Origin: Amaranthus tricolor
Lineage: Eukaryota > Streptophyta > Magnoliopsida > Caryophyllales > Amaranthaceae
Length of the DNA stretch: 64,000 nt
Reading direction: 5' to 3'
NCBI RefSeq assembly: GCF_026212465.1
Contig: NC_080057.1
Location: forward strand, 18,921,483-18,985,482
A program made the translations under genes and the position numbers. Shown piece by piece: positions 28,847 to 40,335 of this stretch. The number at the start of each line of letters is the position of its first letter. Position 1 is the first letter of the stretch. The notes beneath the pieces were generated by a model. It searched no databases, was not told the DNA's origin, and was given only the letters and a program-made list of their open reading frames with translations.

Positions 28847-29734
28847 ATAATTGATGAATATAAAATAATAAAAGAGATTATTAATAATCGTGAACTTAAT
28901 CGCAAGAAGAATATTGCAGAAATTGCAAGGGATGTAGCAAAGTTGGTGAGTTATGTACTTGATCTACCCAGCTTGACATCTCTCTTTCTCTCTTTTTTTC
29001 TGTAATTTTATATATTCTAAAATTAATGGCAGATGGAAGAACAACGGAAATGCCTAACTTATAGACAAGATAACCCAAGTTTGCTGATTGATTTCATTTT
29101 AGAGTCCAAACTTTGGTGATTTTATACTCACTTCAACAATATGATTATTCTGGAATCTGGCTTTGTGTGTTATAAGTTATAACAAAAATTCTCTGAGAAA
29201 AAATGTTCTGTTATGAGAAATTACAAGGGGAGAGAGAGAGAGAGAAAAGGGCAGAAATTACAAGGGGAGTTTCCCCAAATTGAAATTTAGGGTTATAAAA
29301 AAAATAATTGAATAAAAAAAATTAAAAACTAAAATTCATAAAGATGGGTTAAATGTTAAGGGATTGAATTAAATGAGAAAAAAAAAATAAAACTCAAAGC
29401 TTTGATGTGTAACAATGGAGGAGGAAAAGAGAGTGGGTTTGAGTCACCAGTCATATTGTACGGAACCGATCACTTGGCTTGTATACTGGTTAAAACGCTA
29501 CTTTAAAGGCTGTAATTCGCAAAAAAAAAAACATAAAGGTTGTAATTTGCAAAAGTATCAAACATTAAAGTTGTAATTCGCAACTAATCAATTATTTAAT
29601 ACTATAAATCACGGGTGTATTCCCAGATTATTGCTAAAAAAAAGACTAATTCCCACTTTGCATTTTTTGGGAAAGTATTTCCCACAATACCGTCCATGTG
29701 GAAAATTATTTTTTTTTTATTTTTTCAGACAAAA

Positions 29735-29870
29735 CCACCACTTGAGATGGCGGTTTGCCTTAAGCACAAAAACGCCACATGAAGTGGCGGTTTGGTCAAG
29801 GCAAACCGCCATCTCAAGTGGCGGTTTGGTCTAGGTAAACCGCCACTTCATGTGGCGGTTTGCTTGTGGC
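29735..29870. repeat. Left subterminal palindrome array of MULE A
   Basis: Alternating CAAACCGCC and GGCGGTTTG words enclose variable cores (CACTTGAGAT, ACATGAAGT, ATCTCAAGT, ACTTCATGT), giving at least two nested hairpins. The same arrangement is at the other end of the element (32284-32425). Confidence 0.85.
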
Positions 29871-30072
29871 CTGATTTTTTTTTTCTTTCATTTTAAAATA
29901 GTGAACGCAACATGCATTAAAGTAGTTCAATACCATCTATTCCATAATAATCAATTACGAACCGGCTTGTTTTGAAAAAAATAATTATGAAAATAATACA
30001 AAGATATATTACAATTATGGAAACTCATACAAGAAGTTGAATTCATATAAGAATATAAAAAGTTTGTTAAAC

Positions 30073-31669
30073 TACAACCCCCGGCCCCTTTTGTTTTGCG
30101 CACCGGTGGATGATGATGGTGTGAACTCGTTAACCTCCGCAATGACATTAAGAGCAGGAGCTCGTCGTTGACTAGCACGCTGATATGTGATGGATCAACT
30201 GGGCCCGGCATCGCCATGATCGCTGTTACATACATAAGTATTATAAAAATCATTTAAATATTATCAGATTCAACATGTTATTACAAAACTAAAAAAAAAA
30301 AAACATACTTTCTTGACCTTCGAGGGCATGTTTTCTTATTATGACCACTAAATCCACAAAAGCTACACGTGTTTCGAGGACGCGTCAACGGTGCATCCAT
30401 TTCGTTTCGTAAACGAGTTGACCGCGGACGACCCTTTTCACGCTTCATTGAGGGATCTGGAACAACTGTAGGACCATTCCAAGGATCGCAAGTGAACATG
30501 TCTGGAACGGGCATGAAATACTTCTTATATGTCAATACGTATTTTGTAGTGCGAAATGAAGGGTCCACAAAAGCATCGTACGATATGTTACGAGCTCGAC
30601 AGACTGCAAGAACATGTGAGCACGGTAACTTGAAGATGGTTGGTTTCTGACATGTGCATGATGTTGTTGTGAGGTCAACCATGTAGGATTTTCCACCTTT
30701 TCCTGCTATCCTATTGCCACAACCAGTGGTGACCTCAAATATCCCACGCACTGTGTCATATATCCTAACAGCTCACATCCTCCATTCACAACCTATATCC
30801 TCCGCATTAGTGCATTGGATAACGTACTTTGAAGGCTCCGACTCAATTACACGGAAGTTTCTATTGTTAGATATCGCCCATGCTTTAACATTCTTCTTAA
30901 GGTGGTCTAAGGAGCTAAACTCTTGCCCTATCCTAAAGTCTCCATTTTCATTCATGGAGTTGTCATCGTTCCAAGTCATCCATGCATCAATCAATCTTTG
31001 ATCAACCTCATCAATTCTAAGCCAATCTTGAGATGGAGCACCATCTCTAATCGCTGCATCTAGAGCTTCTCTTCTTTCATCATCCTCTTCTAAATCAGAA
31101 TCAATATGCTCATCCTCCTGATCTAAAGAGTCAACCTCGTTCGCATTAAGCCTACCCAAGTGACTTGTGCAAAAGGTGTTCATTACACCACCACCAATGC
31201 CACGTGAATGAGTTGGAGAGGTAAACTCATCCAAGTGCTCACTAACATAATTTGGGTTACTTAACATTTCTGTGAATGTATCATGGCGTACACTTGGACC
31301 TGATTCTGAAAGTTCCATGCTAGTCATGACTTCCCTCGCATTATCCAAATTTGCAACCAATTCAACATAAACCTCCATTGCCGTTCCAGGGGCTTGTGAT
31401 GCCGCATAAGCAAGAGCACTTATGCTTTCATCATTCTTAATCGGGACTAACACATTTTTCCCAGTCACCGGGTATTTCATCTCCATTTTTAACATATAAG
31501 AGTTGCGATCACAACCAATTACATCATAGACTTTGCTAATAAACACCTCAAAAGTCGTATTTTGACGATGGATAAACATCACTGTATTTAATCCTCCATT
31601 ATACCCAACATCGGATCCAGTTTAACTTACTTCCCCACCCCGATACACTATAACGGGATAATGATCCAT
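30073..31669 (-). pseudogene. MULE transposase lacking the DDE core (MuDR N-domain joined to SWIM and CCHC)
   Basis: Reading leftwards from an ATG at 31669 the frame gives MDHYPVIVYRGGEV, a stop at 31624-31622, then about 265 open codons. These hold a PB1-like N-terminus and a MuDR DNA-binding domain (FRIGQEFSSLDHLKKNVKAW, then FRVIESEPSKYVIQC, ending CEWRM). After a stop at 30775-30773 the frame continues into a SWIM zinc finger (CTCQKPTIFKLPCSHVLAVC) and a CCHC knuckle (CSFCGFSGHNKKTC). About 400 residues that normally lie between these domains, including the catalytic D-D-E core, are absent. A last exon after an intron (about 30309-30225) gives ITYQRASQRRAP to a stop near 30073, with one more nonsense codon. 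It cannot transpose by itself. Confidence 0.88.
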
Positions 31670-32283
31670 ATTTTGCAAGTACAAACATATTTTTCATTTG
31701 ATTTCACATACACTTAATTGTTGAATGTGAGTAAGGGAAGTGTAAATTTAAATACAAGAATTTGTGATATTAAGGTATTAGAACACTTATTAGAAGGTTC
31801 GTTTCAAATATAAAAGCTAAAAATACCATGAAAATATACTAAAACTATTAAACTAACCCTACAAAGTAATAAACTTTCATTGAAGCATTTCATCAAACAC
31901 TTTATATGCATACAAACCAAATCCTAAAATTCAACTATAAATGTGTAAAATGTAAGCTTAAATCATGAAATCAAGAGAATGTAACAAACAATCAATGTAT
32001 TTATAACTTCAAATGACAACAATAATGAACAAAATATTCAATTTGCAAATTGAAATAAATTAGGGTTTATGTTATTACCTTAAATGATGATGAAAATAAA
32101 CAAGTAAAGAAGGAGAAGATGAGAATGTAGTTGATTAATTTAGTTGAATGAGCGGAATTGTGAATATGAAGTAAATGAGGATTGAAGAATTTTTTTTTTA
32201 AGGAAGTACCGGCAGCACTTGAGAAGGAAGCAAATGAAATGAAGTGAAGAGATGAAAATAGAAACTGGCATTTTGTACAGCCA

Positions 32284-32425
32284 TAAAACTGCCACTTCAA
32301 ATGGCGGTTTGCTCATTACAATTTTTTTTAAAAAAAAAAATGAAATTCTACTAAACCGCCATTTCATCTAGCGGTTTACTTAAGAATCCTTAACAAAACC
32401 GCCATCTCAAGTCGCGGTTATATTA
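32284..32425. repeat. Right subterminal palindrome array of MULE A
   Basis: Words ACTGCCACTT, ATGGCGGTTT, AAACCGCCATTT, AGCGGTTTA and AACCGCCATC alternate in orientation, a diverged mirror of the left array. Confidence 0.8.
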
Positions 32426-32609
32426 AAAAAAAAATTAAAACCCATCCTACGTGGACGGTATTGTGGGAAATACTTTCTCATAATACCTAAAGTGGGAATT
32501 AATTTTTTTGGGGGCAATATTGTGGGAAAAGTCTCATAAATCACTATGAGATGTCTTATGGAATTTTATTTATTAGATTGTAGGATATTTAATAAGAATA
32601 ATTATTAGG

Positions 32610-32876
32610 AATAATACAACCTTTATCTTATTTTCCTACAACGATATCAACTTTTGATTAACCATGAATAATACTAATTTTAGGGAGGTGTTTCCCTAAA
32701 ATATCCTTAAAATATTAAAAATCATGATATAGAAGATTATATAACAAAAAATTGGTAAATTAGTTAATAAATTAAAGTTCGTATTATTATAGAAAAAACC
32801 GTTCTAAGTTGGTGTTATTTATGATTAATCAAAAATTGGTAATATTATAGAGAAATTAACGAAATGTTGTATTATT
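32610..32876. mobile_element. Long-TIR MITE, second copy of the family at 2538-3742
   Basis: The left end AATAATACAACCTTTATC, TTTTCCTACAACGATATC, TTAACCATGAATAAT matches the reverse complement of the right end AATAATACAACATTTCG, TTGATTAATCATAAAT. The words TTTTCCTACAA and ACCATGAATAAT tie it to the first copy. It lies 75 bp beyond MULE A. Confidence 0.65.
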
Positions 32877-33639
32877 ACAATAATTTTTTCCTATTATTAA
32901 TATCTAAAGCCCCTTAATTTTGGAATCTTGTGTGATCAAGCACCGCACACACCTTCAAAATTACTATGCTCGGATGGGTGGGTGAACAAGGGTAGGAAAA
33001 TTTTGGGTCTTAAGGATTCCATAGAAGTATAGCACTAAATATAAATGCGAAGAAAAAAAGACAAGATTGTTTACTCTGTCCTAAATAACGTCTTGAGTGG
33101 ACTTCTTTTCCTAATTTATGTATATATCTCAGTATTATGATTAAGAATTTGACGTTGCCATCATCATGTATAATTTTAGATGGGGTGATTGAGAAATTTT
33201 AAAAAAGAATGTGAAAGTATATACTCTAAAATCAATGGCTTCAATTGATTAGGATAGTTGTATCAAAAGTGTAAAAATAATAAGATTGTAAATTTCATAC
33301 ATTATAGAAGTTTTACAAAATAAAATTGCTAATAATGACAACTACAAGAAGTGAAGCTAAATGTTTAGCTAACAATAAATTTGGTGTTTTGAGTTTTCAG
33401 TTGCTATTGTTTTTTATTATGAGTTTCTATGTACAATAAATTAATTTTTTCTCAAAGTCGTAATAAATCAAATCAAAAAAACAATTCTATGAGAATTTAG
33501 AAGACCAAAGTGTACAATCACAAGATTATTCTTTTAGAACTAATTTCATTAAGTCTAAAATTTAGAAAATCAAAGAATTGTACATCAGCTTTTTAAAATT
33601 TTTAAAAACTTACAATTAAAATTATTTAACAGATTGCAT
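32877..33639. other. AT-rich intergenic DNA, nothing recognised
   Basis: No coding potential or terminal repeats recognised. Confidence 0.4.
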
Positions 33640-33885
33640 TGGGATCCGCAAAATTAGTGAATGAGAAGAACAAATGAAAACAGTCAGAGTATTGATCATC
33701 ACATAACTATAGCAAGCGTTGAAATAAATTTTTCAAAGTTGAAGCTTATCAAGACTTATTTGCGTGATTCTATATCTCAAGATAGGCTAAATGAATTAAC
33801 TATAGTGACCATTTAAAATGAGGTGTTAGATTGCATTGTATCCATGAGTTTGCTTCGAAAAATGCTCCAAAAACAAGATTATTAG
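33640..33885 (+). pseudogene. hAT transposase C-terminal dimerisation-domain fragment
   Basis: From 33706 the frame reads TIASVEINFSKLKLIKTYLR, then DSISQDRLNELTIVTI and a stop, resuming as NEVLDCI. This matches the hAT dimerisation region, where A-S-x-E-R-x-F-S-K-L-K-x-I-K-x-x-L-R-x-x-M-x-x-x-R-L is conserved; E-R has become E-I here. Only this end survives. Terminal-like phrases at 34550-34600 may be the right end of the same element. Confidence 0.72.
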
Positions 33886-34548
33886 AGTGACTATCAATAT
33901 CATATTCTATATGTTCTCTATTGATATTTCCATAGAGAATATTCACGAAAATAAAGAAAAATTAAATCTTTTAAATGTTGGATATATTATTTTATTGAAC
34001 AATAAAATTAAAAAAAATTCAGCACCATACACATCGAAAAATATTAATAATCAAAAAATTTTGGGACAAATTATTCATAAAATATTTTAAACAAATTTAA
34101 TGGGAAGAATGTAAAATTGTAAACAATATAAAAATATTTATCACGATGAACCCTTAATTATGTCCATAATTAATTAAAGAAACAACATATTAAAATGACC
34201 TGATATAATAAATGGAACATTATTGAGAAATGGAGTAACTTATAATGTTGGTAAACTTTTGCCATGTAAAAAAGTCTCATGGATGTTTTTTAGGAAGAGT
34301 CTAATGGATTATTTGTTAATATAAAAAACCAAAACTAATTTTTTGTCAGAGAATTATTTACTTCTCATCGTTATCTAATCTTCTTTCCATTTGAAACATT
34401 TTATCTTAAGGAAAGAGAAATTTAATTAATATTTTTAACATATATTTAAAACATAAAATATATCCATATGAGATCTTATTAAATTCGTCTTAATATATAC
34501 TTTTTATTATGCATTTTTTATTATTTATATTTAAAAATATTAAAGTTT

Positions 34549-34610
34549 AGGCCCCTTTTTCTACTTTCAAGCAGAGCCTCAAAAATCTCCAAGATCACAT
34601 CGAGTGTACC
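34549..34610 (+). mobile_element. Possible right terminus of the hAT remnant
   Basis: TTTAGGCCCCTTTTT, CTACTTTCAAGCAGAGCC and TCAAAAATCTCC resemble the GGCCCC and CA(GG)GCCTCAAAA terminal phrases of Tip100-like hAT elements. It sits about 700 bp downstream of the transposase fragment. A similar phrase is at 18113. Confidence 0.35.
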
Positions 34611-35294
34611 GACAAATAGTTGCAAAATACTAGTGAGTAGTGACCGTCCGAGTTGAAAACGGTATACATGTGAAAGTAGGGTCTTAGTTGAATATTGTGA
34701 AGATAGGATTTTGCAGAACAAATACTAGTTTTCAATTAAGTCTTCATTATTCTTTTCTAATCCTACCCAATGCTTTTTTTGTCTTCCGAGTTCATACCAA
34801 ATATATAATACTTTATAAAGAGAAGTTATTTATATTTACTACTAATAGATATTAAGATGTGTTGCAGTGGAATTTAACTTACCCAATAATTTTTTCTGTT
34901 CGATATTATGTTAATATTCGTTACATTTAAATAGTAACTCTATTCATCATTAATCTTGTTTTGATAATTCTGACTCATGCATAAGAAATAATGTAGTCAT
35001 ATATATATAATCATAATTTATTCTTCTTAAACCTAATTTTAAATGTAATTTTCATAAATTTTCATAAATTTTCATTTAGTTGAAAAAACAGATTGATTAT
35101 TAAAAATATACATTGAATTACATTCAAAACATATGTTGCAAGTATTGAGTAACGGAGAAAATATATTTTATTTTTCTATTTATTCTGGGTAGTTTACCTA
35201 CCGAATCAACTAAGTTTTTTCCATAAAAAGCTCACTTGTTTAATCATATGGTGCAAACTTAAATGAATAAAGGGACTAATATTACAACAAAAAA
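34611..35294. other. AT-rich intergenic DNA, nothing recognised
   Basis: No gene, hairpin or clear repeat recognised. Confidence 0.4.
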
Positions 35295-35470
35295 AAAACT
35301 ATGGGGTGTTTGGCAAACCACTGATAGTTAATAGCTGATTATAATTTGACCAGCTGATTTTAGTTTCACCGACTAATCTTAGATCCATTGCTAACTTATT
35401 TATAATAATAAATTGTTAAAACTATTTAATTTATCAAACGTTAGCCTTAGTAGTTTGACCACCAAACTTT
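35295..35470 (+). mobile_element. Fragment of a GGGTGTTTGGCAAA-type MITE
   Basis: GGGGTGTTTGGCAAACC followed by ATAGCTGATTA and GACCAGCTGATTT matches the terminal phrase of a common plant MITE class. Related pieces occur at 53830-53960 and, reversed, at 62330-62440. A matching opposite end was not found. Confidence 0.45.
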
Positions 35471-36010
35471 TATTTACATCAAAACATCTAAAATTATTTA
35501 ATGCCGCGTATTCTCGTATTTTCTCAGTTCCAAAATACTTGCACCAAACATATTTTTGTGCAATCCAATGGTTTTGTCAGATCGTTTATATTTAGAGTTA
35601 TATATAACTAAAAATTATAAAAATTTGACATTATAAAAATATACGACAAGATGAATAAAATAAAATTCTAAAAAATAATAAATAGTGTAAAATTTATTTT
35701 GGTGCAAAGTAATATACAAGACACAAAGTAAGATATTTTGCTGAACACCAAATTGTTCACTGCGGCACACTGCCACCTCGTCACTTCACTTTTTCACCGA
35801 ACAAGTATGTTTGTTTTAGAACCAAACTTCAATGAGATTTCCCAATTTGTTGCTACTATTAGAAATAACGAACAAACTTATTTTCCGGGAAATCATGATT
35901 CTAATTACTGTTTCTATCCACAATCATTACTGAAGATCAAATTACAATACGCCAAACAAAAAACTGGGATTTGGGCAACACAATTAAACTGAAGAAGAAC
36001 AAGAAGAAAT

Positions 36011-36089
36011 ATGAGATTTTTGTTGGTTTTCTTTGTGGTTTTTCTGCAATTTTATCTCTTTTTCATTCGGTCCCAATGTTTCAATACAG
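36011..36089 (+). pseudogene. Orphan first exon encoding a signal peptide
   Basis: ATG at 36011 opens MRFLLVFFVVFLQFYLFFIR followed by SQCFNT, a strong secretion signal. It ends at a CAG|GTAATT splice donor at 36089/36090. No convincing second exon is seen in the following kilobase, which is AT-rich and contains a MITE fragment and later LTR-like sequence. Either the gene continues with short exons I could not identify or the rest was lost to insertions. Function unknown. Confidence 0.35.
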
Positions 36090-37363
36090 GTAATTTATAA
36101 TTTCCCCTTTTTATGTTGTCTTAATTGCCTTAATTATCATTGGGTTATTAAGAAAAATAAGTGAATAATATTACTAACTAAAGTACTTATTTTTGGTAAT
36201 TAATCAGAAGTGAATCAAGCTTTGCTTTTTATCAATTCTGGGTTTATGTGAATATAATATCTATAAGTAAATTGAAAGTTTTATGTGCCTTGTTTTGTAA
36301 TTAAACTTATATCCCCGTAAATTTTACTTCCTCTAATTTATTGGTAATGTCTCATTTGCTTTTTAAACCCTATTTATTTTTTAATTTTAATTTGTATTTT
36401 ATTATTAATCTATAAGTTAAAATATAGTCAGTGAAATCTTATTTGATTCGTCTCAAAGATTATTTATATCAACTTTTTATAATTTTTAGTTATGGACAAT
36501 TAGAAATATTAAGAATTGAATAAGTGCATTGGATAGAGTATAAAAATTGGAGGGATTATTTGTTTCCTTGCCTCGAATAACTTTATTGCCGGTTCTTGGA
36601 TGCGGCCGCTACATCCATGCAATCTCCGTCGGCCCAATTACCTAAATTCAATCATTTTTAAGCGGACATTTTAGATCTTGAAATATGCATTTTAAGTATT
36701 AAAATTGAAACTCACTCTAGGAGATTATTAGTTTAGAGTAGTCAGACCTGTTTTGTAATCGATACTTACTGTTGGGAATTTTTGGTAGGAATGTCTCTTG
36801 ACAAATTTAATAATCATGCTTATTTTCCGAATTTTAAGTCTTGAAATTAATGTTTTAACGGTTGTAATATTTAATTGAAAAATAAAGTCTGGGTTTTCAG
36901 TCTTGAATCAGCATTTAAGCCTTGGCATGCGTGTTTTATGGCTTAAAGTTGCATTAAAAAACAAATTTAATGGGTTGAGCTGGAAGGTCGCATGCATGCG
37001 GTAGTCTCACAAGAGAACTATCTATTGTTACGTTGTTAACTTTGTCTTTGATGCAGCCTTTTGGGAGTTTGTATTGACTGTATGTTTGTAAGCTTTTATA
37101 TCTGAGATGGACTAAGGGTTTTTTTTGGCAAATAAGAATGAGAATCGTGAGGAATCTAGTTAGAGATTGGAAATGATACTTTTGGAGTTATAAAAGTTTC
37201 ATCCCTTGTTTCTTATGTTAGACTTTAAGGCTAAACTCTCGACCATAAATAATTTGTAAGCAAATGAGGAGTGATAGATTACATAGTTGTGAACTCATTG
37301 AACTTGGTGTACAAGTTTCATCCCTTGTTTTATTCGAACTCGTGAGTTCTTGTCATATTGGCA
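36090..37363. other. AT-rich DNA with a MITE fragment at about 36360-36555
   Basis: 36360-36555 shares words with the Stowaway-like MITEs (AAATCTTATTTGATTCGTCT, ATATTAAGAATTG, GGAGGGATT) but lacks one terminus. The remainder shows no coding potential. A GCGGCCGC octamer at 36602 is isolated. Confidence 0.4.
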
Positions 37364-37640
37364 TCTGATACCATGTTAAGAAACCAATTCAAATAAAAGT
37401 TTAAGTTGATGGTTGACGCACTAGAATATGTTGTATACTCTAACATCTCACAATACAATCTCTGTTCTCACACTCCTCCTCAAGCATATAGAGCCTTCTA
37501 TATAGACCAAAAGAGTCAAAGTAACAATCCTCATACTCCACAATGCCATTGGGCATTGGAAACGTCAAACCTGAGGTCATGACTAGGTTTGCGCTGCCCA
37601 TGTGTTTTCTTGCTCGGCTGAGCACTTGTCCCCAACCCTC
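37364..37640 (-). mobile_element. Possible TRIM/LTR remnant with primer-binding site
   Basis: GCATCTGATACCATG (37364-37378) is the reverse complement of a TGGTATCAGATGC primer-binding site, followed by TTAAGAAACCAATTCAAATA, which resembles a plant LTR start or end. The second LTR was not identified. Confidence 0.35.
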
Positions 37641-37867
37641 TTTTTATTCTTTTGCTCATCCGAACGTGCTTCCATCATTTAAATTTTAATCAAGAGGCAA
37701 TGAAAGAAAAGCAGCACCCTATGCTGATTAAAATATAGGACAAAGTCATGTATTTTTGGTCCGATGTGTTTTATATTTTGATGCTACTTTCCCAATTGAT
37801 GGATATTTTGTGTCGGAGGCATAGGAAATATGGGTATTAGATCGGACTTTAGAAGATATATGTTGAA

Positions 37868-38575
37868 TCAAGCACCAAATCTTACCTTGATGGAGGTGAG
37901 TTCGATCATCTCGTAGCGTACTCCTTGGCTTGCACGTTTGAGAGCGAAGTGGTGGGTGCAAGGAAGTATAAGAGCTTATGCTTTGGGGCAATCAATGAAG
38001 TGATTGATGAGGGTGGATTAGAGTGCCTAAATGATGAGAAGGAACGAGGATTGGGGGGTCTTGAAGATGGCTCGACTGGCCGAGCGTATAGGGCTCGATC
38101 GAGCCAACAAGTAGCAAGCATCCAGTGAGTTCTCGACTCGAGCGACCAGCAGGTCCCTCATTCGACAGTTTCTGTTTCGTATGCGGTTTTTTGTGGGCTT
38201 TAACCCCTTTTGTTTTAGGTTATTCTAATATGTTTTAGGGCTATATAAAGAGTCTTAGAACATCATTAAGGATATAGAGAGGCATATACAAGAGAATAAA
38301 ACTAAGGTTCACACCATAAGAGTTCTTCCTCTTTGTATTTGCATATTTGTGAGAGATTGAAGTAAAGGTTCAATCTTTGCTTTGGGAGATTGTTCTTAAA
38401 GCTTTGTAAGGTGAGTCATTAGTGTAAATGAGTTTATATTAATGATAAGATACTTTGTTTGAGGGGGAGGTATCATTAGATACCTCATTTATTCTTGTGT
38501 TTTGCCATTGTTGTTGCTTGCTCTGTTTTTGGGTGTTTACTTTGCATTAGTTTGTTTATTGTTCTTCACCAAATA
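37868..38575 (+). repeat. TATA-bearing dispersed repeat, copy A
   Basis: It shares order and sequence with 46475-47190 (+) and 53940-54425 (-). First comes a segment that translates to LACTFESEVVGARKY, then ECLNDEKERG. Next is a CG-rich palindrome block (38069-38155, GGCTCGACTGGCCGAGC), a TATA box (CTATATAAAGAG, 38242), a leader with GAGAGATTGAAGTAAAGG, and the terminal GGGGGAGGTATCATTAGATA. The palindrome-TATA-leader layout suggests an LTR promoter. I do not recognise the family. Confidence 0.6.
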
Positions 38576-38613
38576 TCATAGCCCATTCCCAACAATATAT
38601 CCATTATTCGTCC

Positions 38614-38838
38614 TTATTTTGCAATATTCAACTTAGTCTTAAATTTGTCACCATAAACCAAATTGTCTTTAGAGAGTGGAGGATGAAGATTCAAAAGTAA
38701 GTTACGTAGCAAGTATGAAATGGCCACAACACCTGTCACGTCGATATTCAATCTTTTCACTAGACTGAGCCAATGTTGGTTATCTTTTATACACCACGAA
38801 ATGAGATTGTCACCGTAGCTGGAATGAAATGGTGTCAT
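38614..38838 (-). pseudogene. Copia RNase H fragment
   Basis: The minus strand reads GDNLISWCIKDNQ, then DVTGVVAISYLLRNLLLN, LHPPLSKDNLVYGDKF. It aligns by eye with the Copia RNase H of the element at 4328-14022 (GDNLISWS, LRNLLLELHCPI, LVYCDNV). Only about 75 codons remain, so it is an isolated relic. Confidence 0.65.
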
Positions 38839-39243
38839 GAAACCCTACCCAATGGCAAACATCATACGAAATTGTTGGTTACCTTGATAAAAAAATTGAA
38901 CTTTTGATTCACTTTGAGAGCATTATGTTTGGGCGTCAAGTTTTGGGGTTGACCGGACGATTTGGGGTTGAGGAGGGGAATAATAGGCAACTGAGAGAGT
39001 GATTTAGTGCCTTTTCTATTGATCTTGGTGCATTATATGCAATTTTTTGCTATAGTGGAGCCTATAGTTGTGCTTTTAATCTTGAAAAATAAGATACATG
39101 AAGATAGTATCAAATATCTTATGATACTGAACAAAATCATCAATATACTATATTGCTAACAAGCATAATGATCTTCTGCACTTACCTGATAATTAATATA
39201 ACCTTCCTCTAGATTTTTGAGTTCAAATTAAGTGAATCGTTCA

Positions 39244-39687
39244 ATGACTCATCAAATTGTAATTTATGCTTACAAATTACAATATTATTGTAAAGCAGAT
39301 GTGCACGAGCATGATAAGATCAAGGAGGTAAAGGAATGGACAGAAGAAAGCCGATTGCAAGTAACAGAAATCAGTAGGCTTGGTCGTAGTCGTGGCTTTG
39401 GTGGTGGTAGTCGTGGCTTCAGTGGTGGTAGCCATGGCTTTGGTGGTGGAAGTCGTGGTGGTAGCCATGGCTTTGGTGGTGGAAGTCGTGGTGGTAAGGG
39501 AGGACGCAGGGGAGGAAGAGGAGGAATGATTCCAGTGATTGGAGCAGCCGGAGCAGCAGGTGCAGCAGGTGGTGCTGTCGTTTCAAGTAGGAATCGACAT
39601 CATCAAAATGGATCAGCTTGTACAACAGCACATTTCGGATGGACTCTACCTTCGATTTGCCTTGGAATCTATCTCATTCAATTTTGA
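39244..39687 (+). CDS. Glycine-rich protein 1 (147 aa)
   Basis: The first ATG of the frame is at 39244. The protein has an N-terminal charged region (HEHDKIKEVKEWTEESRL), a Gly-rich middle (about residues 47-95) made of GFGGGSRG / GGSHGFGGGS units, and an Ala/Gly stretch (IGAAGAAGAAGGAVV). It closes with a Cys-containing hydrophobic end (SACTTAHFGWTLPSICLGIY). The N-terminus and tail correspond block by block to the next gene, so the two are tandem duplicates. The tail could be a GPI or membrane-anchor signal. The expected N-terminal signal peptide is weak, and a first exon upstream may be missing. Plant glycine-rich proteins of this type are usually cell-wall or secreted; the role here is unknown. 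Confidence 0.6.
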   Translation: MTHQIVIYAYKLQYYCKADVHEHDKIKEVKEWTEESRLQVTEISRLGRSRGFGGGSRGFSGGSHGFGGGSRGGSHGFGGGSRGGKGGRRGGRGGMIPVIGAAGAAGAAGGAVVSSRNRHHQNGSACTTAHFGWTLPSICLGIYLIQF

Positions 39688-39806
39688 GTTTACTATATAC
39701 TACTATCACATAGCAAACGACTTCAGTATGTTCCACAATTCTGTATATCGCCTCTCTTATTGTCTTGGCCATCGTTTTTTTCTCATCCTAAATACAAAAT
39801 ATCGAT

Positions 39807-40297
39807 ATGATCCCCGATTTTTTATTTTCAAATAGAAAATTGTGTTATAAAATCATTTCATTGTTAATTATGTTTGTGTTGAGTTTTTTAACAACAAAGT
39901 CTAATTGTCACAAAGACATGCAAGAACATGACAACAAGGTGAGTGGCACACTGGCAGAATACAATTTATTGCAAATAACAGCACTTTATAAGCGTGGTGG
40001 TGGTGGCCATGGTGGTGGTGGCGGTCATGGAAGTGGCGGTGAAGGTGGAGGTTTTGGTCATGGTGGTGCCGGTAGTGATGGCCATGAAGGAGGAAGTGGT
40101 GGCCACGGTAGTGGTAAAGGATATGGTAATGAGGAAGGGCAAGGTGGTGGAAGAGGAGGAACATATCCATTATATGTTGCAGCTGCAGGAAGAGATCATC
40201 GTAGGCAAAATAGACACCAACGTGGATCATCGTGTCCATCTGCAAATTTCACATTAACTATACCTTTTATCTCTCTAGATCTTGGAATCTTGTCTTC

Positions 40298-40335
<38 letters not shown>

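Larger units (their letters stand above)
27331..29589. mobile_element. Mutator-like element with ~320-bp TIRs and captured sequence
   Basis: The two ends are inverted repeats over about 320 bp. Left words: GCGAATTACGGTCTTGATG, CAAGCCAAGTGACCG, CTCCATTGTTGCACATCAA. Reverse complement of the right end: GCGAATTACAACTTTAATG, CAAGCCAAGTGATCGG, CTCCATTGTTACACATCAA. Flanks resemble an AATTATTAA duplication with one slip. The interior (27660-29265) has no transposase but holds an LTR-like insertion and a fragment resembling a host gene, which is the layout of a Pack-MULE. Its right end lies only 23 bp from the next Mutator-like element. Confidence 0.75.
29613..32535 (-). mobile_element. MULE A: Mutator-like element with internally deleted transposase
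   Basis: A perfect 9-bp duplication ATAAATCAC flanks it (29604-29612 and 32536-32544), the TSD length of Mutator elements. The ends are inverted repeats of about 85 bp sharing TATTGC, TAATTCCCACTTT and AAGTATTTCCCACAATACC. Inside each TIR lies an array of GGCGGTTT / AAACCGCC palindromes (29735-29870 and 32284-32425). The centre carries a transposase pseudogene on the minus strand. Confidence 0.92.

Noticed and set aside
29735..29870. CRISPR-like array of repeats
   Set aside because: The repeats are short alternating inverted words inside a transposon end of a plant genome. There are no regular spacers and no cas genes.
36602..36609. NotI site as a sign of vector sequence
   Set aside because: It is an isolated octamer with no linker or vector backbone around it.
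39277..40257. Antisense frames rich in Thr or His opposite the glycine-rich genes
   Set aside because: They are complements of GGN repeat codons and have no independent support.
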